From: Pseudomonas pseudonitroreducens
Lineage (GTDB): Bacteria; Pseudomonadota; Gammaproteobacteria; Pseudomonadales; Pseudomonadaceae
NCBI RefSeq assembly: GCF_021603645.1
Contig: NZ_BQHJ01000007.1
Location: 62,001-126,000 of the forward strand
DNA length: 64,000 nucleotides
Direction of reading: 5' to 3'
Shown here: positions 1 through 8,950 of the stretch, in pieces
Layout of the letters: the number at the start of each line of letters is the position of its first letter
How positions within the stretch are numbered: the stretch's first letter is position 1
Program-made: the position numbers and the translations under genes
Notes under the pieces: generated by a model
Seen by the model: the letters and a program-made list of their open reading frames with translations, nothing else
Told to the model about the DNA's origin: nothing
The model's database searches: none

Positions 1-1073
1 CTCACATCACTGGCGCCGGTGCTGGCCAGCGCACCAAGCATGCCTTCCAGGCGCATCGCCAGGGCCGGCGCGTCCTCGGGCATCAGCCCCGGCGCCAGCA
101 TGACGAACTCGCCGCCACGGCTGCGTGCCAGGGTCAGGCCCGCGCCCAGCCCTTGTCCGGCCAGGCGCAACTGGTCGGCCACGGCCTTGAGCAACTGGTC
201 GACACGCTGGCCGCCCAGACGCTGGTTCAATCCGGCGAGGTCGTTGACCCGCAGCACCAGCAGCACACCGCTACTGACCTGGTCCTCGGCGCTCAGCCGG
301 TTGTTCAGCTGCATGTCGAAGAAGCGCCGGTTGCCCAGCCCGGTCAGGCTGTCCTGATAGGCCTCGTCGCGCAGGCGTTCGCTACGCTGGGCCTGCTCCT
401 GGAACAGCGCCTTGAGCTTCTCCACCATCTGGTTCATCGCCTGTACCACACGGCGCAGCTCGGGGGTGCGCGGCAGTTCCGGCAGGCTGAGGAACTCGCG
501 GCGGGCGATGGCGTGGGATTGTTCCACCATGTAGTCCAGCGGCTTGAGCTGGCGGCGCAGCAGGATGGCGCCGAGCACGGCACTGGCGATGCCGCACAGC
601 AGCAGCCAGAGCAGGCTGCCGAGGGCGCTCTGCCAGAGCTTGGCGATGGCGAACATCGGGTGGCTGAGCACCTCGACCCGTGCGGCCTGGGTCCAGCCGC
701 GGCTGACGATGGCGTCACCGCCGGCCGAATGCAGGTCGATCAGCGCAATGAACCACTGCGGCACCTTGGCCGCCACCGCGTCGGGTACCCCGGTGCGCTC
801 CACCATCACCTTGCCGGTGGCCAGGTCGATCACCCGGATGCTCTCGAAGTAGCCGCTGTCGAAGATCGAGCTGACCATCAGCTCGACCATTGCCGGGTCG
901 TCGATATTCGGTGTCAGCGACAGGCCCAGCGCAGTGGCCGCATCCTGGGCGTGTGAGCGCAGCTGGTTGCCGTACTGCTCGCGCGAGCTTTCCAGGCCAA
1001 CCATGAAGCTACCGCTGAAGGCGACCACCAGGAACAGGCAGATGGCGATCAACAACTGTTTGAACAGGGACAT
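1..1073 (-). CDS. lapD: LapD-like inverse c-di-GMP receptor, partial (C-terminus off window)
   Basis: About 357 N-terminal residues are present; the stop lies beyond the left edge. The protein opens MSLFKQLLIAICLFLVV, a transmembrane segment. A periplasmic LapD_MoxY-type domain follows, then a second membrane helix (LWLLLCGIASAVLGAILL), a HAMP region and a GGDEF-like domain. The GGDEF signature reads RGGEF, a degenerate active site as in known LapD, so this is a receptor rather than a cyclase. The EAL domain that binds c-di-GMP would lie outside the window. In the family, ligand-bound LapD sequesters the periplasmic protease LapG and so retains the large adhesin on the surface. lapG lies 90 bp upstream on the same strand, the usual order. 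Confidence 0.9.
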   Translation of the reverse strand, partial: MSLFKQLLIAICLFLVVAFSGSFMVGLESSREQYGNQLRSHAQDAATALGLSLTPNIDDPAMVELMVSSIFDSGYFESIRVIDLATGKVMVERTGVPDAVAAKVPQWFIALIDLHSAGGDAIVSRGWTQAARVEVLSHPMFAIAKLWQSALGSLLWLLLCGIASAVLGAILLRRQLKPLDYMVEQSHAIARREFLSLPELPRTPELRRVVQAMNQMVEKLKALFQEQAQRSERLRDEAYQDSLTGLGNRRFFDMQLNNRLSAEDQVSSGVLLVLRVNDLAGLNQRLGGQRVDQLLKAVADQLRLAGQGLGAGLTLARSRGGEFVMLAPGLMPEDAPALAMRLEGMLGALASTGASDV

Positions 1074-1163
1074 CGTGTCTCCAGGCTCCTCCCGCGGGAG
1101 CTATTCGTGTCGGTGCAGCTAGGCGTTCTATGGTGATTCGTTCAGGGGCGACTCATGCAAAAG

Positions 1164-1922
1164 CTATTCATTCGAAGGGAAGCCCTCGGCCTTCATCTTC
1201 TTCAACAGGTCCTGCCAGCGCGACAACCGCTTGCTGTCGCCCACCTGCTTGCCGCCACCCGCGCCGCTGCCGGCGAGCCACAGGCCCTCGCCGTTGAACG
1301 CGTACACCGGCTGCAGGTCGCTGCGCTGGCTGGCCGGGAGGATGCTGCCGATCAGGTTGTCCAGCACCAGCGGCACGGCATCAGGCCTCGGGTAGTAAGT
1401 CAGCACCATATGCGCCTGGTTCAAACGCAATGCCTTGACGTAGGTAATGCGCAGCTTCTGCGCCGGCACGCCGAGATGTCGCAGGCTGATGTACTTGGCG
1501 ATGGCGAAGTCCTCGCAATCGCCGGCCCCTTTGAACAAGGCCTCCACCGGCGTGGCCCAGTAATCCACTTCGTGCCAGAGGCTGAGGTCATCGGTGAAGC
1601 GCAGCTGGTCGTTGAAGAAGCGATTGACCGCCTGCAGCTGGTCACGTTCTGCAGCGGTGGATTGCTCCGCGAGCATTTTCTGCCAGGCATCGATACGCAC
1701 CTGGCCATCGCCCAGCGGGCCGTAGAGGCGCGCGGACTGCGCGCTGATCAGCTTGAAGTCCCACTCGACCTGCTGTGCCCCCGCCAGCACGAACGATGCG
1801 GCCAGCACCAGGGCCAACGACCCTGGCCAGCAACGGCGCAACATCCTCGAACAACGGCTGAACACGATCGCGACTACCCGACTGCGAACGCCGGCAACCA
1901 GCTGCAGGCGCAGGGGTCGCAT
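1164..1922 (-). CDS. lapG: LapG-like periplasmic cysteine protease
   Basis: This bacterial transglutaminase-like cysteine protease (about 252 aa from this start) cleaves the N-terminal retention module of LapA-type adhesins. The Cys-His-Asp triad is visible in GDCEDFA, AHMVLTY and LVLDNL. A signal sequence (LRRCWPGSLALVLAASFVLAG) precedes the mature domain. Three starts are possible. The ATG at 1982 lies inside the terminator of the neighbouring sulfatase gene and is unlikely. The ATGs at 1922 and 1844 are both plausible, and 1844 would put the signal peptide right at the N-terminus. Forms a unit with lapD downstream. Confidence 0.9.
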   Translation of the reverse strand: MRPLRLQLVAGVRSRVVAIVFSRCSRMLRRCWPGSLALVLAASFVLAGAQQVEWDFKLISAQSARLYGPLGDGQVRIDAWQKMLAEQSTAAERDQLQAVNRFFNDQLRFTDDLSLWHEVDYWATPVEALFKGAGDCEDFAIAKYISLRHLGVPAQKLRITYVKALRLNQAHMVLTYYPRPDAVPLVLDNLIGSILPASQRSDLQPVYAFNGEGLWLAGSGAGGGKQVGDSKRLSRWQDLLKKMKAEGFPSNE

Positions 1923-1939
1923 GGTGCAGACTGGGCGCG

Positions 1940-1978
1940 AAAAAAACAATGGCACAATGCAATCACTGCATTGTGCCA
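1940..1978 (-). terminator. Intrinsic terminator of the alkyl sulfatase gene
   Basis: A perfect 12-bp inverted repeat (TGGCACAATGCA, 1950-1961 and 1967-1978) with a 5-nt loop is followed on the minus strand by a run of T (complement of the A tract at 1940-1947). It lies 56 bp past the stop of the minus-strand sulfatase gene and just before lapG. Confidence 0.85.
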
Positions 1979-2033
1979 TCACCGGATGACGCGGCCTGGA
2001 GATATCCCAGCCTCGGCGGAGAGAGGAGCGCGT

Positions 2034-4007
2034 TCAGCTCTTTTCAGGCGGGGTCACAACGTCGAACCAGAAGTCGAAGTCCTCCAGCAGGCCGAACAGC
2101 TTGGCCAGCAGCAGCGGGTTGCCCGAGCTCTTGAGCTTGCCCTCGAACACCAGGCGCACCGGCGAGACCTCCTTGAGCATCAGCCGGTTGAGGTCGGCGC
2201 GGTCGATGGTCACGGTCTGCCCGGCGTTTTCGCTCTGCACGCCCTTGATGTTGTTCAGGTGCGAGTTCTTCAGCTCCAGCAGGTATTGCTCGTTCCTGTC
2301 CGGCAGCACCAGGTTGATGCTGAAGTCCTCGCCCTCGGCCTTCTGCGCATTCATCCGCACGCCGAGGTAGTCGAACAGCAGGCCGGTATCCATGGCCGCC
2401 AGCGCATCGGGATTGCTCACACGCAGTGATGGCAGGTTACGCGGTACGCCGTTGCGCAGCTCCTGCGCGGCGACCAGGTAGCTGTTGCGCCAGCCGGCGT
2501 TCTCCGCCTGGTAGCCGAGCTGCTCCAGGGCGTCGGCCTGCAGGTTGCGCGCGGCCTGGTTGCTCGGGTCGGCGAAGACCAGCTTGTTCACCACCTCCAC
2601 CACCCAGCGGTACTCGCCCTTGTCGAACGAGGCCCTGGCCATCTGCAGCAGGTGATCGGCACCGCCCATGAACTCGACGTACTTCTTCGCCGAATCCTCC
2701 GGCGCCAGCGGGTTGAGGGTCGCCGGGTTGCTGTCGTAGTAGCCCAGGTACTTGTTCACCACCGCACGCACGTTGTGGCTGACGCTGCCGTGGTAGCCGC
2801 GGTTGAACCATTCGTTGGCCAGCTCCGGCGGCACCTTCAGGCGCTCGTGGATCTGGTTGATGGTCACCCCGTTGTTGGCCAGGTGCAGCGTCTGGTCGTT
2901 CAGGTAGCCGTACATGTCACGCTGCTTCTCCAGCGTGCGGACGATGTCCTCGTGCCCCCAGCGCGGCCAGTTGTGCACGGCGAACATCACCTCGGCCTTG
3001 TCGCCGAAGCGGTGCAGCGCCTCGTTGATGTACTTGCTCCAGCCCAGCGGGTCGCGTGTCTCGGCACCGCGCAGGGTATAGAGGTTGTGCAGGGTGGCGG
3101 TGACGTTCTCGGCCATCAGCAGCGCCTTCTGCTGCGGCAGCCAGACGTTCATTTCCGCCGGCGATTCGGTGCCCGGGGTGTTCTGGAAGGTGAAGGGCAC
3201 GCCGTCGATTTCCAGGTCCTGCAACTCGCCATCGATCAGTTTCGTCGGCGCGATGATGCTCAGCGGGCCGTGCGCCACGCCCTTGCCGATGGCCATGTCC
3301 ACCTGACCCTGCGGGCCCTTGGGCAGCACGGTGCCGTACTGGTAGGTGGCGCGGCGGATCATGGCGTTGCCGGCCATGACGTTTTCCTTGATCGCCGCCT
3401 CCATGAAGCCCTTGGGCGCGATGATCTGCACCTCGCCCTTGTCCACCTGTTCCTGGCTGACCAGGCCCTTCACGCCGCCGAAGTGGTCGACATGGGCATG
3501 GCTGTAGATGATCGCGCGGATCGGTTTCTGCCCCAGCTCCTGGCTGACCAGGGCGTAGGCGGCCTTGGAGGTCGCCGGGGTGGTCAGGGTATCGATGACG
3601 ATCCAGCCGGTCTTGCCTTCGATGAAGGTGGTGTTGGCCAGGTCGTAGCCGCGCACCTGGTAGATGCCGTCGGTGACCTTGAACAGCCCGTAGCTGAGGT
3701 TCAGCTGGGCCTGGCGCAGCAGGCTGGGGTTGACGCTGGGAATGTCCTGGGTGGCCTTGAGGAAGTCATAGGCGCCCAGCTGCCAGGCGACGCTGCCGTC
3801 GTCGTTCTTGATCACCAGGTTGTCGGGGCGCTTGATCAGGCCCTTCTCCACCCGGTCGAAGTCCGCACGGTCATTGATCGGCAACGACTGGCGCACCTGC
3901 GCCTGGGCGGCTTCGGTGAAGGTGGTCGGCGGTTTGGGCTGCTCGGCGGCGACCAGCAGGCCAGGGCAGAGACCGGCCAGCAGGACGGCAGCAGAAAGAC
4001 GAGACAT
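2034..4007 (-). CDS. SdsA1-like secreted alkyl sulfatase
   Basis: A 657-aa alkyl sulfatase of the metallo-beta-lactamase class, close to P. aeruginosa SdsA1 in length and layout. It hydrolyses primary alkyl sulfates such as SDS to alcohol and sulfate. A signal peptide ([20 protein letters not shown]) is followed by the metal-binding motif [10 protein letters not shown], the downstream ligands in GTESPAEMN and AVHNWPRWG, an alpha-helical dimerisation domain, and a C-terminal SCP2-like lipid-binding domain (last 130 residues). A LysR gene diverges from its 5' end, like sdsB1 beside sdsA1, so substrate-responsive control is likely. Confidence 0.9.
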   Translation of the reverse strand: MSRLSAAVLLAGLCPGLLVAAEQPKPPTTFTEAAQAQVRQSLPINDRADFDRVEKGLIKRPDNLVIKNDDGSVAWQLGAYDFLKATQDIPSVNPSLLRQAQLNLSYGLFKVTDGIYQVRGYDLANTTFIEGKTGWIVIDTLTTPATSKAAYALVSQELGQKPIRAIIYSHAHVDHFGGVKGLVSQEQVDKGEVQIIAPKGFMEAAIKENVMAGNAMIRRATYQYGTVLPKGPQGQVDMAIGKGVAHGPLSIIAPTKLIDGELQDLEIDGVPFTFQNTPGTESPAEMNVWLPQQKALLMAENVTATLHNLYTLRGAETRDPLGWSKYINEALHRFGDKAEVMFAVHNWPRWGHEDIVRTLEKQRDMYGYLNDQTLHLANNGVTINQIHERLKVPPELANEWFNRGYHGSVSHNVRAVVNKYLGYYDSNPATLNPLAPEDSAKKYVEFMGGADHLLQMARASFDKGEYRWVVEVVNKLVFADPSNQAARNLQADALEQLGYQAENAGWRNSYLVAAQELRNGVPRNLPSLRVSNPDALAAMDTGLLFDYLGVRMNAQKAEGEDFSINLVLPDRNEQYLLELKNSHLNNIKGVQSENAGQTVTIDRADLNRLMLKEVSPVRLVFEGKLKSSGNPLLLAKLFGLLEDFDFWFDVVTPPEKS

Positions 4008-4104
4008 CGGAAGACTCCGGTATTTGTAGTTGTGCTCGCACTATGCCGGCCGTCGCGCTAATAATTCCAATGCATTCCAATTTCACAATCAATGCAGGAA
4101 GCGC
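4008..4104. promoter_or_regulatory. Divergent promoter region, sulfatase / LysR gene
   Basis: This 97-bp interval separates two divergent genes and must hold both promoters. It contains ATTCCAATGCATTCCAAT (about 4065-4082): two copies of ATTCCAAT-type sequence around the palindrome AATGCATT. That is a reasonable LysR-type operator candidate by position and symmetry. No strong sigma-70 hexamers stand out. Confidence 0.5.
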
Positions 4105-5013
4105 ATGAGCGATCTTCGCCAGCTACGCCACTTCGTCGCCCTCGCCGAGCACGGCCACTTCGCCCGTGCCGCCGATGCGGTGAATCTTAGCCAACCCGCC
4201 CTGTCACGCAGTATCCAGGCGCTGGAAGGCCAGTTGAGCTGCCAGTTGGTGGACCGCAACCCGCGCGGCGTCACCCTCACCGCCCACGGCCGGCTGGTGC
4301 TGGAACACGCCCGCCGCCTGCTGGCAGGCGACCGCGCGCTGCGCAATGCGGTGCTGCAACTGGCGGACCTGGAAACCGGCGAGCTGCGCCTGGGCGCCGG
4401 TCCCTTCCCCGGCGCGCGACTGTTGCCACAGGTATTGGCGCGCTACAGCAGCGCGCACCCGAAGGTATCGATCCTGCTCTCCATCGAAAACTGGGGCGAA
4501 TTGCAGCAGCGCCTGCTGGACGACGAACTCGAACTGTTCGTCGCCGATTACCGCGAACTCGAGGGCGACAGCCGCCTCGATATCCTGCCGCTACGGGTGC
4601 ATCGCGGCGTGCTGTTCTGCCGGCCCGAGCACCCGCTGATGGCCGGCCAGCCTTCGCTCGACAGCGTGCTGAGCTATCCGCTGGCCGGGCCGCGGCTGCC
4701 GCGTGACGCCCACGAGGGCCTTTCGCGCATCCTCGGCCGCGCACAACCCTTGAGCGTGCAATGCGATGACGTGCTGATGCTCAAGGAGCTGGTGAAGGGC
4801 AGCGACGTGCTCTGCCTGGCAACCTGGGATGTGGTGGCCGCCGATGTGCGAGCCGGCAGCCTCGCCGTGCTGCCCTGGCCCAATGGCGAAGTGGCCGGGC
4901 GCGGCTCCGCCTATGCGCTGGTGCGGCACGCCGGCCGCAGCCTGTCGCCGGCGGCCAGCCAATTCGTCGAGTTGTTGCTGGAGGAAGACGCGGCATTCAA
5001 TGCCGCGTCATGA
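4105..5013 (+). CDS. LysR family transcriptional regulator (SdsB1-like position)
   Basis: A 302-aa LysR-type regulator. The N-terminal winged helix (FVALAEHGHFARAADAVNLS, then QPALSRSIQALE) is followed by a linker helix and a periplasmic-binding-protein-like effector domain from about residue 90. The ATG at 4105 gives the canonical MSDLRQLRHFVALAE start; an upstream in-frame extension to 4030 has no support. Divergent from the alkyl sulfatase, so probably its regulator, as SdsB1 is for SdsA1. The effector is unknown from sequence. Confidence 0.9.
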   Translation: MSDLRQLRHFVALAEHGHFARAADAVNLSQPALSRSIQALEGQLSCQLVDRNPRGVTLTAHGRLVLEHARRLLAGDRALRNAVLQLADLETGELRLGAGPFPGARLLPQVLARYSSAHPKVSILLSIENWGELQQRLLDDELELFVADYRELEGDSRLDILPLRVHRGVLFCRPEHPLMAGQPSLDSVLSYPLAGPRLPRDAHEGLSRILGRAQPLSVQCDDVLMLKELVKGSDVLCLATWDVVAADVRAGSLAVLPWPNGEVAGRGSAYALVRHAGRSLSPAASQFVELLLEEDAAFNAAS

Positions 5014-5081
5014 GTGCTTCCGCAGGAGGGAGTGGAGCGCGGTGATAGCCATCGGCCCCACGCTCCGATCGAACCGGCAAC

Positions 5082-5249
5082 TCACCGGTGCCAGCCCTGG
5101 TAGGGGCCACCGTAGTAGGCCGGCGGTGGCGGCGCGGGGCGATAGTAGTGCGGGCGATCGCGCCAGCCTCCACGATCGTGGTCATGCTCGTAGACCACGC
5201 AACCGGTCAACGGAAGGATCATCAATACAGCAGCGAAGAAACGACGCAT
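5082..5249 (-). CDS. Small lipoprotein, Pro/Tyr-rich
   Basis: A 55-aa protein starting MRRFFAAVLMILPLTGC, a short signal peptide ending in an LTGC lipobox. The mature part is very short and rich in Tyr, Pro, Arg and His (YYRPAPPPPAYYGG). It is likely anchored to the inner or outer membrane. The ATG at 5249 is chosen because it places the lipobox at residues 14-17; an upstream ATG at 5300 would bury the signal peptide. Function unknown; such tyrosine/proline-rich lipoproteins are common in pseudomonads. Confidence 0.7.
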   Translation of the reverse strand: MRRFFAAVLMILPLTGCVVYEHDHDRGGWRDRPHYYRPAPPPPAYYGGPYQGWHR

Positions 5250-5372
5250 GGCGCCTCCATCAAGCGAGCCGGCCGCCCCGCCGGGATGCGGGGCGTACAT
5301 TCTTCCGGTCTCGCAAGATCAGACATTTCGCTCAGAACACGGTGCCGCGCCGAAAGGTAAAGCTTGGGTAAA

Positions 5373-5630
5373 TCAGCCGTTTACAGTTTCCAGACGGCGA
5401 ACCTTGCGGCTTTGCAGATGCAACACGCCAAACAGCAGCACCTGCACCTTCTCGGTGACCGAACGCCGGCGCGCGAGCAACAGCACCTCGCCGACATGCA
5501 CCACCAGCAGGATCACCGAGAGCCACAGCAGCGGCCGGTGCAGCTCGCCGAAGGGGTAGATCAGGTTGAGCACGGCGGCGACCCAGAACATGGTCAGCGC
5601 GCCCTTGGCGAAACTCAGCAACTCGGACAT
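5373..5630 (-). CDS. DUF1145-like small inner-membrane protein
   Basis: An 85-aa protein with two hydrophobic segments (ALTMFWVAAVLNLIYPF and LLWLSVILLVVHVGEVLLL) followed by a basic tail, probably cytoplasmic. Size and layout fit the DUF1145 family of unknown function. It stands alone, between the lipoprotein gene and the divergent guanidine riboswitch leader. The family assignment is from pattern recognition only. Confidence 0.7.
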   Translation of the reverse strand: MSELLSFAKGALTMFWVAAVLNLIYPFGELHRPLLWLSVILLVVHVGEVLLLARRRSVTEKVQVLLFGVLHLQSRKVRRLETVNG

Positions 5631-5901
5631 GGCGATAGATTCCTCGAGGTGAAGGTTGCTGCAGTCTGCCGCCCGGCAAGCCGCGCCCGCTCCTGCCTTT
5701 CGACTGGCCCGCGCACCAGGATGCGGCGCCGCGCTTCATTTGAGGGCGGGCAAACGCACTCGCGTGCAGCGAAAAGCCCCCCGCATTCTGCCGCAGCCCT
5801 TCTGCACCGGCACTTTCGCCAACTTGGCACGCCGCTCGCTTTGTCTCGGCTGTGCAGGAACGATCCGAACCAAGCGGACAGCGGCACCACAATCTGACAA
5901 T

Positions 5902-5998
5902 GGATGACTAGGGTTCCGGCTCGCACGGCGAGTGACTGGTCCGAGAGTCATCGACCTCCAGCGAGGTTACACGGCGGGACAAAAGCCCGGGAGACGAG
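5902..5998 (+). ncRNA. Guanidine-I riboswitch (ykkC class)
   Basis: The leader contains the hallmark blocks of the guanidine-I aptamer in order: CTAGGGTTCCGG (5908-5919), ACTGGTCCGAGAGTCA (5935-5950), then ACACGGCGGGACAAAAGCCCGG (5969-5990) and GAGA. These match the known ykkC consensus closely. It lies 55 bp before the first gene of the guanidine operon. Guanidine binding to this class turns expression on, normally by disrupting a terminator or freeing the ribosome binding site. No clear terminator stem was resolved between the aptamer and the gene. Confidence 0.95.
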
Positions 5999-6052
5999 AG
6001 CGACACGTGCCGCCCGACTCCTGCCTGCCCGACAATCGACTGGAGAAGCTCC

Positions 6053-7117
6053 ATGCGCAAGCCCCTTCTGACCGCCCTGTTCGCCGCCGGCCTCGCCGCC
6101 TTCAGCGTCTCGGCCTCCGCCGCGGCGAAAAACAGCTTCAACCTCTGCTGGACCATCTACGCCGGCTGGATGCCCTGGGAATACGCGGCCAGCCACGGCA
6201 TCGTCGACAAGTGGGCGAAGAAGTACGGCATCGAGATCAAGGTCACCCAGCTCAACGACTACATCGAGTCGATCAACCAGTACACCGCCGGCCAGTTCGA
6301 CGGCTGCACCATGACCAACATGGACGCCCTGACCATTCCCGCCGCCGGCGGCGTCGACTCCACCGCGCTGATCGTCAGCGACTTCTCCAACGGCAACGAC
6401 GGCATTGTCCTCAAGGGCGACGGCAAGACCCTGGCCGACCTCAAGGGCATGAACGTCAACCTGGTGGAGCTTTCCGTCTCCCACTACCTGCTCGCCCGCG
6501 CGCTGGAAAACGCCCGCCTCACCGAGAAGGACGTGAAGACGGTGAACACCTCCGACGCCGACATCGCCGCCGCCTTCAACACCGACGACGTGCAGGCCGT
6601 GACCACCTGGAACCCGATGCTCGCCGAGGCCCGCGCCAAGCCGGGCACCACCGAGGTGTTCAACTCCAGCCAGATCCCCGGCGAGATCATGGACATGATG
6701 GTGGTCAACAGCGCGGTCCTAAAGGACAACCCGGCACTGGGCAAGGCGCTGACCGGCGCCTGGTTCGAGACCGTGGCGCTGATGCAGGGCGACAGCGCCG
6801 AAACCCGCGCCGCACTGGAGCACATGGCCAAGGCCTCGGGCACCGACCTCGCCGGCTACCAGGGCCAGCTCGCCACCACCAAATTGTTCGCCACGCCGCA
6901 GGAGGCGCTGGCCTTCGCCACCAGCCCGAAACTGCCGGCGACCATGGACAAAGTGGCGGCCTTCTCCTTCGCCCACGGCCTGCTCGGCGAAGGCGCGAAA
7001 AGCGCCGACGCGGTGGGCATGAGCTTCGCGGGCGGGCTGTCCACCGGCGACGCGAAGAACCTCAAGCTGCGCTTCGATCCGAGCTACGTGCAGATGGCGG
7101 CGGAAGGGATGCTCTGA
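6053..7117 (+). CDS. Guanidine-operon ABC transporter, periplasmic binding protein
   Basis: A 354-aa solute-binding protein with a Sec signal peptide (MRKPLLTALFAAGLAAFSVS, cleavage near ASA-AA). The mature start (NSFNLCWTIYAGWMPWEYA) and QFDGCTMTNMDALTIPAAGG are typical of the nitrate/sulfonate/taurine-like family annotated as 'urea carboxylase region periplasmic protein'. It lies directly downstream of a guanidine-I riboswitch and upstream of its permease, ATPase and guanidine-degradation enzymes. The inferred ligand is therefore guanidine rather than urea. First gene of the operon. Confidence 0.88.
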   Translation: MRKPLLTALFAAGLAAFSVSASAAAKNSFNLCWTIYAGWMPWEYAASHGIVDKWAKKYGIEIKVTQLNDYIESINQYTAGQFDGCTMTNMDALTIPAAGGVDSTALIVSDFSNGNDGIVLKGDGKTLADLKGMNVNLVELSVSHYLLARALENARLTEKDVKTVNTSDADIAAAFNTDDVQAVTTWNPMLAEARAKPGTTEVFNSSQIPGEIMDMMVVNSAVLKDNPALGKALTGAWFETVALMQGDSAETRAALEHMAKASGTDLAGYQGQLATTKLFATPQEALAFATSPKLPATMDKVAAFSFAHGLLGEGAKSADAVGMSFAGGLSTGDAKNLKLRFDPSYVQMAAEGML

Positions 7118-7136
7118 CGCCGGAGCCTGCAAGAGC

Positions 7137-7256
7137 CCCTCACCCTAACCCTCTCCCAGAGGGAGAGGGAACCGTTCGGTGCAGGTTGAAACCCTGGCCT
7201 CAGTCGGCACGGGCAGCCCCCTCTCCCTGAGGGAGAGGGCAGGGGTGAGGGGGAAG
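7137..7256. repeat. Palindromic MITE-like repeat, CCCTCACCC...GGGTGAGGG ends
   Basis: A roughly 120-bp element with inverted ends (CCCCTCACCCTAACCCTCTC and its near complement at 7225-7256) and internal GAGAGGG/CCCTCTC hairpins. Related copies occur at 13020-13146, 14434-14614 and 20456-20586. It sits inside the guanidine operon between the binding-protein and permease genes. It could stabilise the upstream mRNA or reduce expression of downstream genes. Confidence 0.8.
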
Positions 7257-7321
7257 CATCGGTACAAAGTCACGCGACGAAGTTACCGGCCCTTAAGGCC
7301 CGCAATAAACAGGTACGAAGC

Positions 7322-8137
7322 ATGCGCCTGATCAACCGAACCCCCGACCGCAGCGGCCGCCTGTTCCTGGTGCTGCTGCCCTTCGCCCTGCTGCTGTTCG
7401 CCTACTTCGCGGGCTCCACCTCGCGCCTGGCGGAGAACCCCAACGACAAGCTGCTGCCCAGCGCCGCGCAGATGGCCGACGCGGTGAACCGCCTGGCTTT
7501 CAGCGAAGACAAGCGCACCGGCGAAGTGCTGTTCTGGCAGGACACCGGCGCCAGCCTGCAGCGCCTCGGCATGGGCCTCTCCATCGCCGCCCTGCTCGGC
7601 CTGGTGCTGGGCATCGCCGCCGGCAGCGTGCCGCTGTTCGGCGCGCCGCTGTCGCCGCTGCTCACCGTGCTGTCGATGATCCCGCCGCTGGCGATCCTGC
7701 CGGTGCTGTTCATCGTCTTCGGCCTCGGCGAGCTGTCCAAGGTGGTGCTGATCGTCATCGGCGTCGCCCCCTGCATCGCCCGCGACATCGAACAGCGCGC
7801 CCGCGAAATCCCCCGCGAACTGCTGATCAAGGCGCAGACCCTGGGCGCCAGCACCTGGACGCTGATCCTGCGCGTGGTGCTGCCGCAATTGATGCCGCGC
7901 CTGCTCATTTCCCTGCGCCTGATGCTCGGCTCGGCCTGGCTGTTCCTCATCGCCGCCGAAGCCATCGCCTCCACCGACGGCCTGGGCTACCGCATCTTCC
8001 TCGTGCGCCGCTATCTGGCCATGGACGTGATCCTGCCCTACGTGGTGTGGATCACCGCCCTGGCCTGGCTGATGGACTACGGCCTGCGCCTGCTCACCCG
8101 GCGTGCCTTCCCCTGGTACGAAGGAGGCAAGGCATGA
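7322..8137 (+). CDS. Guanidine-operon ABC transporter, permease
   Basis: A 271-aa inner-membrane permease of the BPD type with about six hydrophobic helices. The cytoplasmic EAA loop is visible as PRELLIKAQTLGASTWTLI, which docks the ATPase. An N-terminal helix (LFLVLLPFALLLFAYFAG) starts close to the ATG. The ribosome binding site is weak. Its stop overlaps the ATPase start by 4 bp, so the two are translationally coupled. Substrate inferred to be guanidine from the riboswitch and pathway genes. Confidence 0.88.
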   Translation: MRLINRTPDRSGRLFLVLLPFALLLFAYFAGSTSRLAENPNDKLLPSAAQMADAVNRLAFSEDKRTGEVLFWQDTGASLQRLGMGLSIAALLGLVLGIAAGSVPLFGAPLSPLLTVLSMIPPLAILPVLFIVFGLGELSKVVLIVIGVAPCIARDIEQRAREIPRELLIKAQTLGASTWTLILRVVLPQLMPRLLISLRLMLGSAWLFLIAAEAIASTDGLGYRIFLVRRYLAMDVILPYVVWITALAWLMDYGLRLLTRRAFPWYEGGKA

Positions 8138-8940
8138 GCTTCATTTCGGTCCGCAATGTCTGGCAGCAGTACGACGGCAACGTGGTGCTCGAACGCCTAA
8201 ATCTCGACGTAAAGGAAGGCGAGTTCTGCACCCTGGTCGGCGCCTCCGGCTGCGGCAAGTCCACCTTCCTACGCCTGCTGCTCGGCCAGGAGCGCCCCAG
8301 CCGTGGCGAGCTGCTGCTCGAAGGCCAGCCGCTGCCGGGTGAGCCGGACCCGAGCCGTGGCGTGGTGTTCCAGCGCTACTCGGTGTTCCCGCACCTGTCC
8401 GTGCTCGACAACGTCGCCCTCGGCCTGGAACTGCCGCGCTCGCCGCTGTTCGGCCGGCTGCTGGGCAACGCCAAGCGCGAGGCCCGCGAGCAGGCTGCTG
8501 CCCTGCTCGAACGCGTCGGCCTCGGTCACGCGCTGAAGCAGTATCCGAGCGCCCTGTCCGGCGGCATGCAGCAACGCCTGGCCATCGCCCAGGCACTGGT
8601 GATGAAGCCGCGCGTGTTGCTGCTCGACGAACCCTTCGGCGCGCTCGACCCCGGCATCCGCAAGGACATGCACGCCCTGCTGCTGGAGCTGTGGCAGGAA
8701 ACCCGGCTCACCGTGTTCATGGTCACCCACGACCTCGCCGAGGGCTTCAGCCTGGGCACCCGCCTGCTGGTCTTCGACAAGGTCCGCCATGACCCGCAGG
8801 CACCCAGCGCCTACGGCGCGCGCATCACCTACGACATTCCGCTCAACGCCGACCGCAAGGCCGCCCGCGCCGCCCTGCCCGAACCGCTTGCCGCGCGCCT
8901 GGAAACGGCCGCCGCCCCGCTGATCACGCCGGCCTACTAA
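8134..8940 (+). CDS. Guanidine-operon ABC transporter, ATPase
   Basis: A 268-aa ABC ATPase. Walker A is GASGCGKST, the signature is LSGGMQQR, Walker B is VLLLDEPFGALD, and the H-loop follows in MVTHDLAEG. The ATG at 8134 has a good AAGGAGG Shine-Dalgarno 7 bp upstream and overlaps the permease stop (ATGA). An upstream in-frame extension is an artefact. It energises import through the permease at 7322, with the binding protein at 6053. The C-terminal 60 residues past the H-loop are family-specific. Confidence 0.92.
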   Translation: MSFISVRNVWQQYDGNVVLERLNLDVKEGEFCTLVGASGCGKSTFLRLLLGQERPSRGELLLEGQPLPGEPDPSRGVVFQRYSVFPHLSVLDNVALGLELPRSPLFGRLLGNAKREAREQAAALLERVGLGHALKQYPSALSGGMQQRLAIAQALVMKPRVLLLDEPFGALDPGIRKDMHALLLELWQETRLTVFMVTHDLAEGFSLGTRLLVFDKVRHDPQAPSAYGARITYDIPLNADRKAARAALPEPLAARLETAAAPLITPAY

Positions 8941-8950
8941 GGAGCCCGCC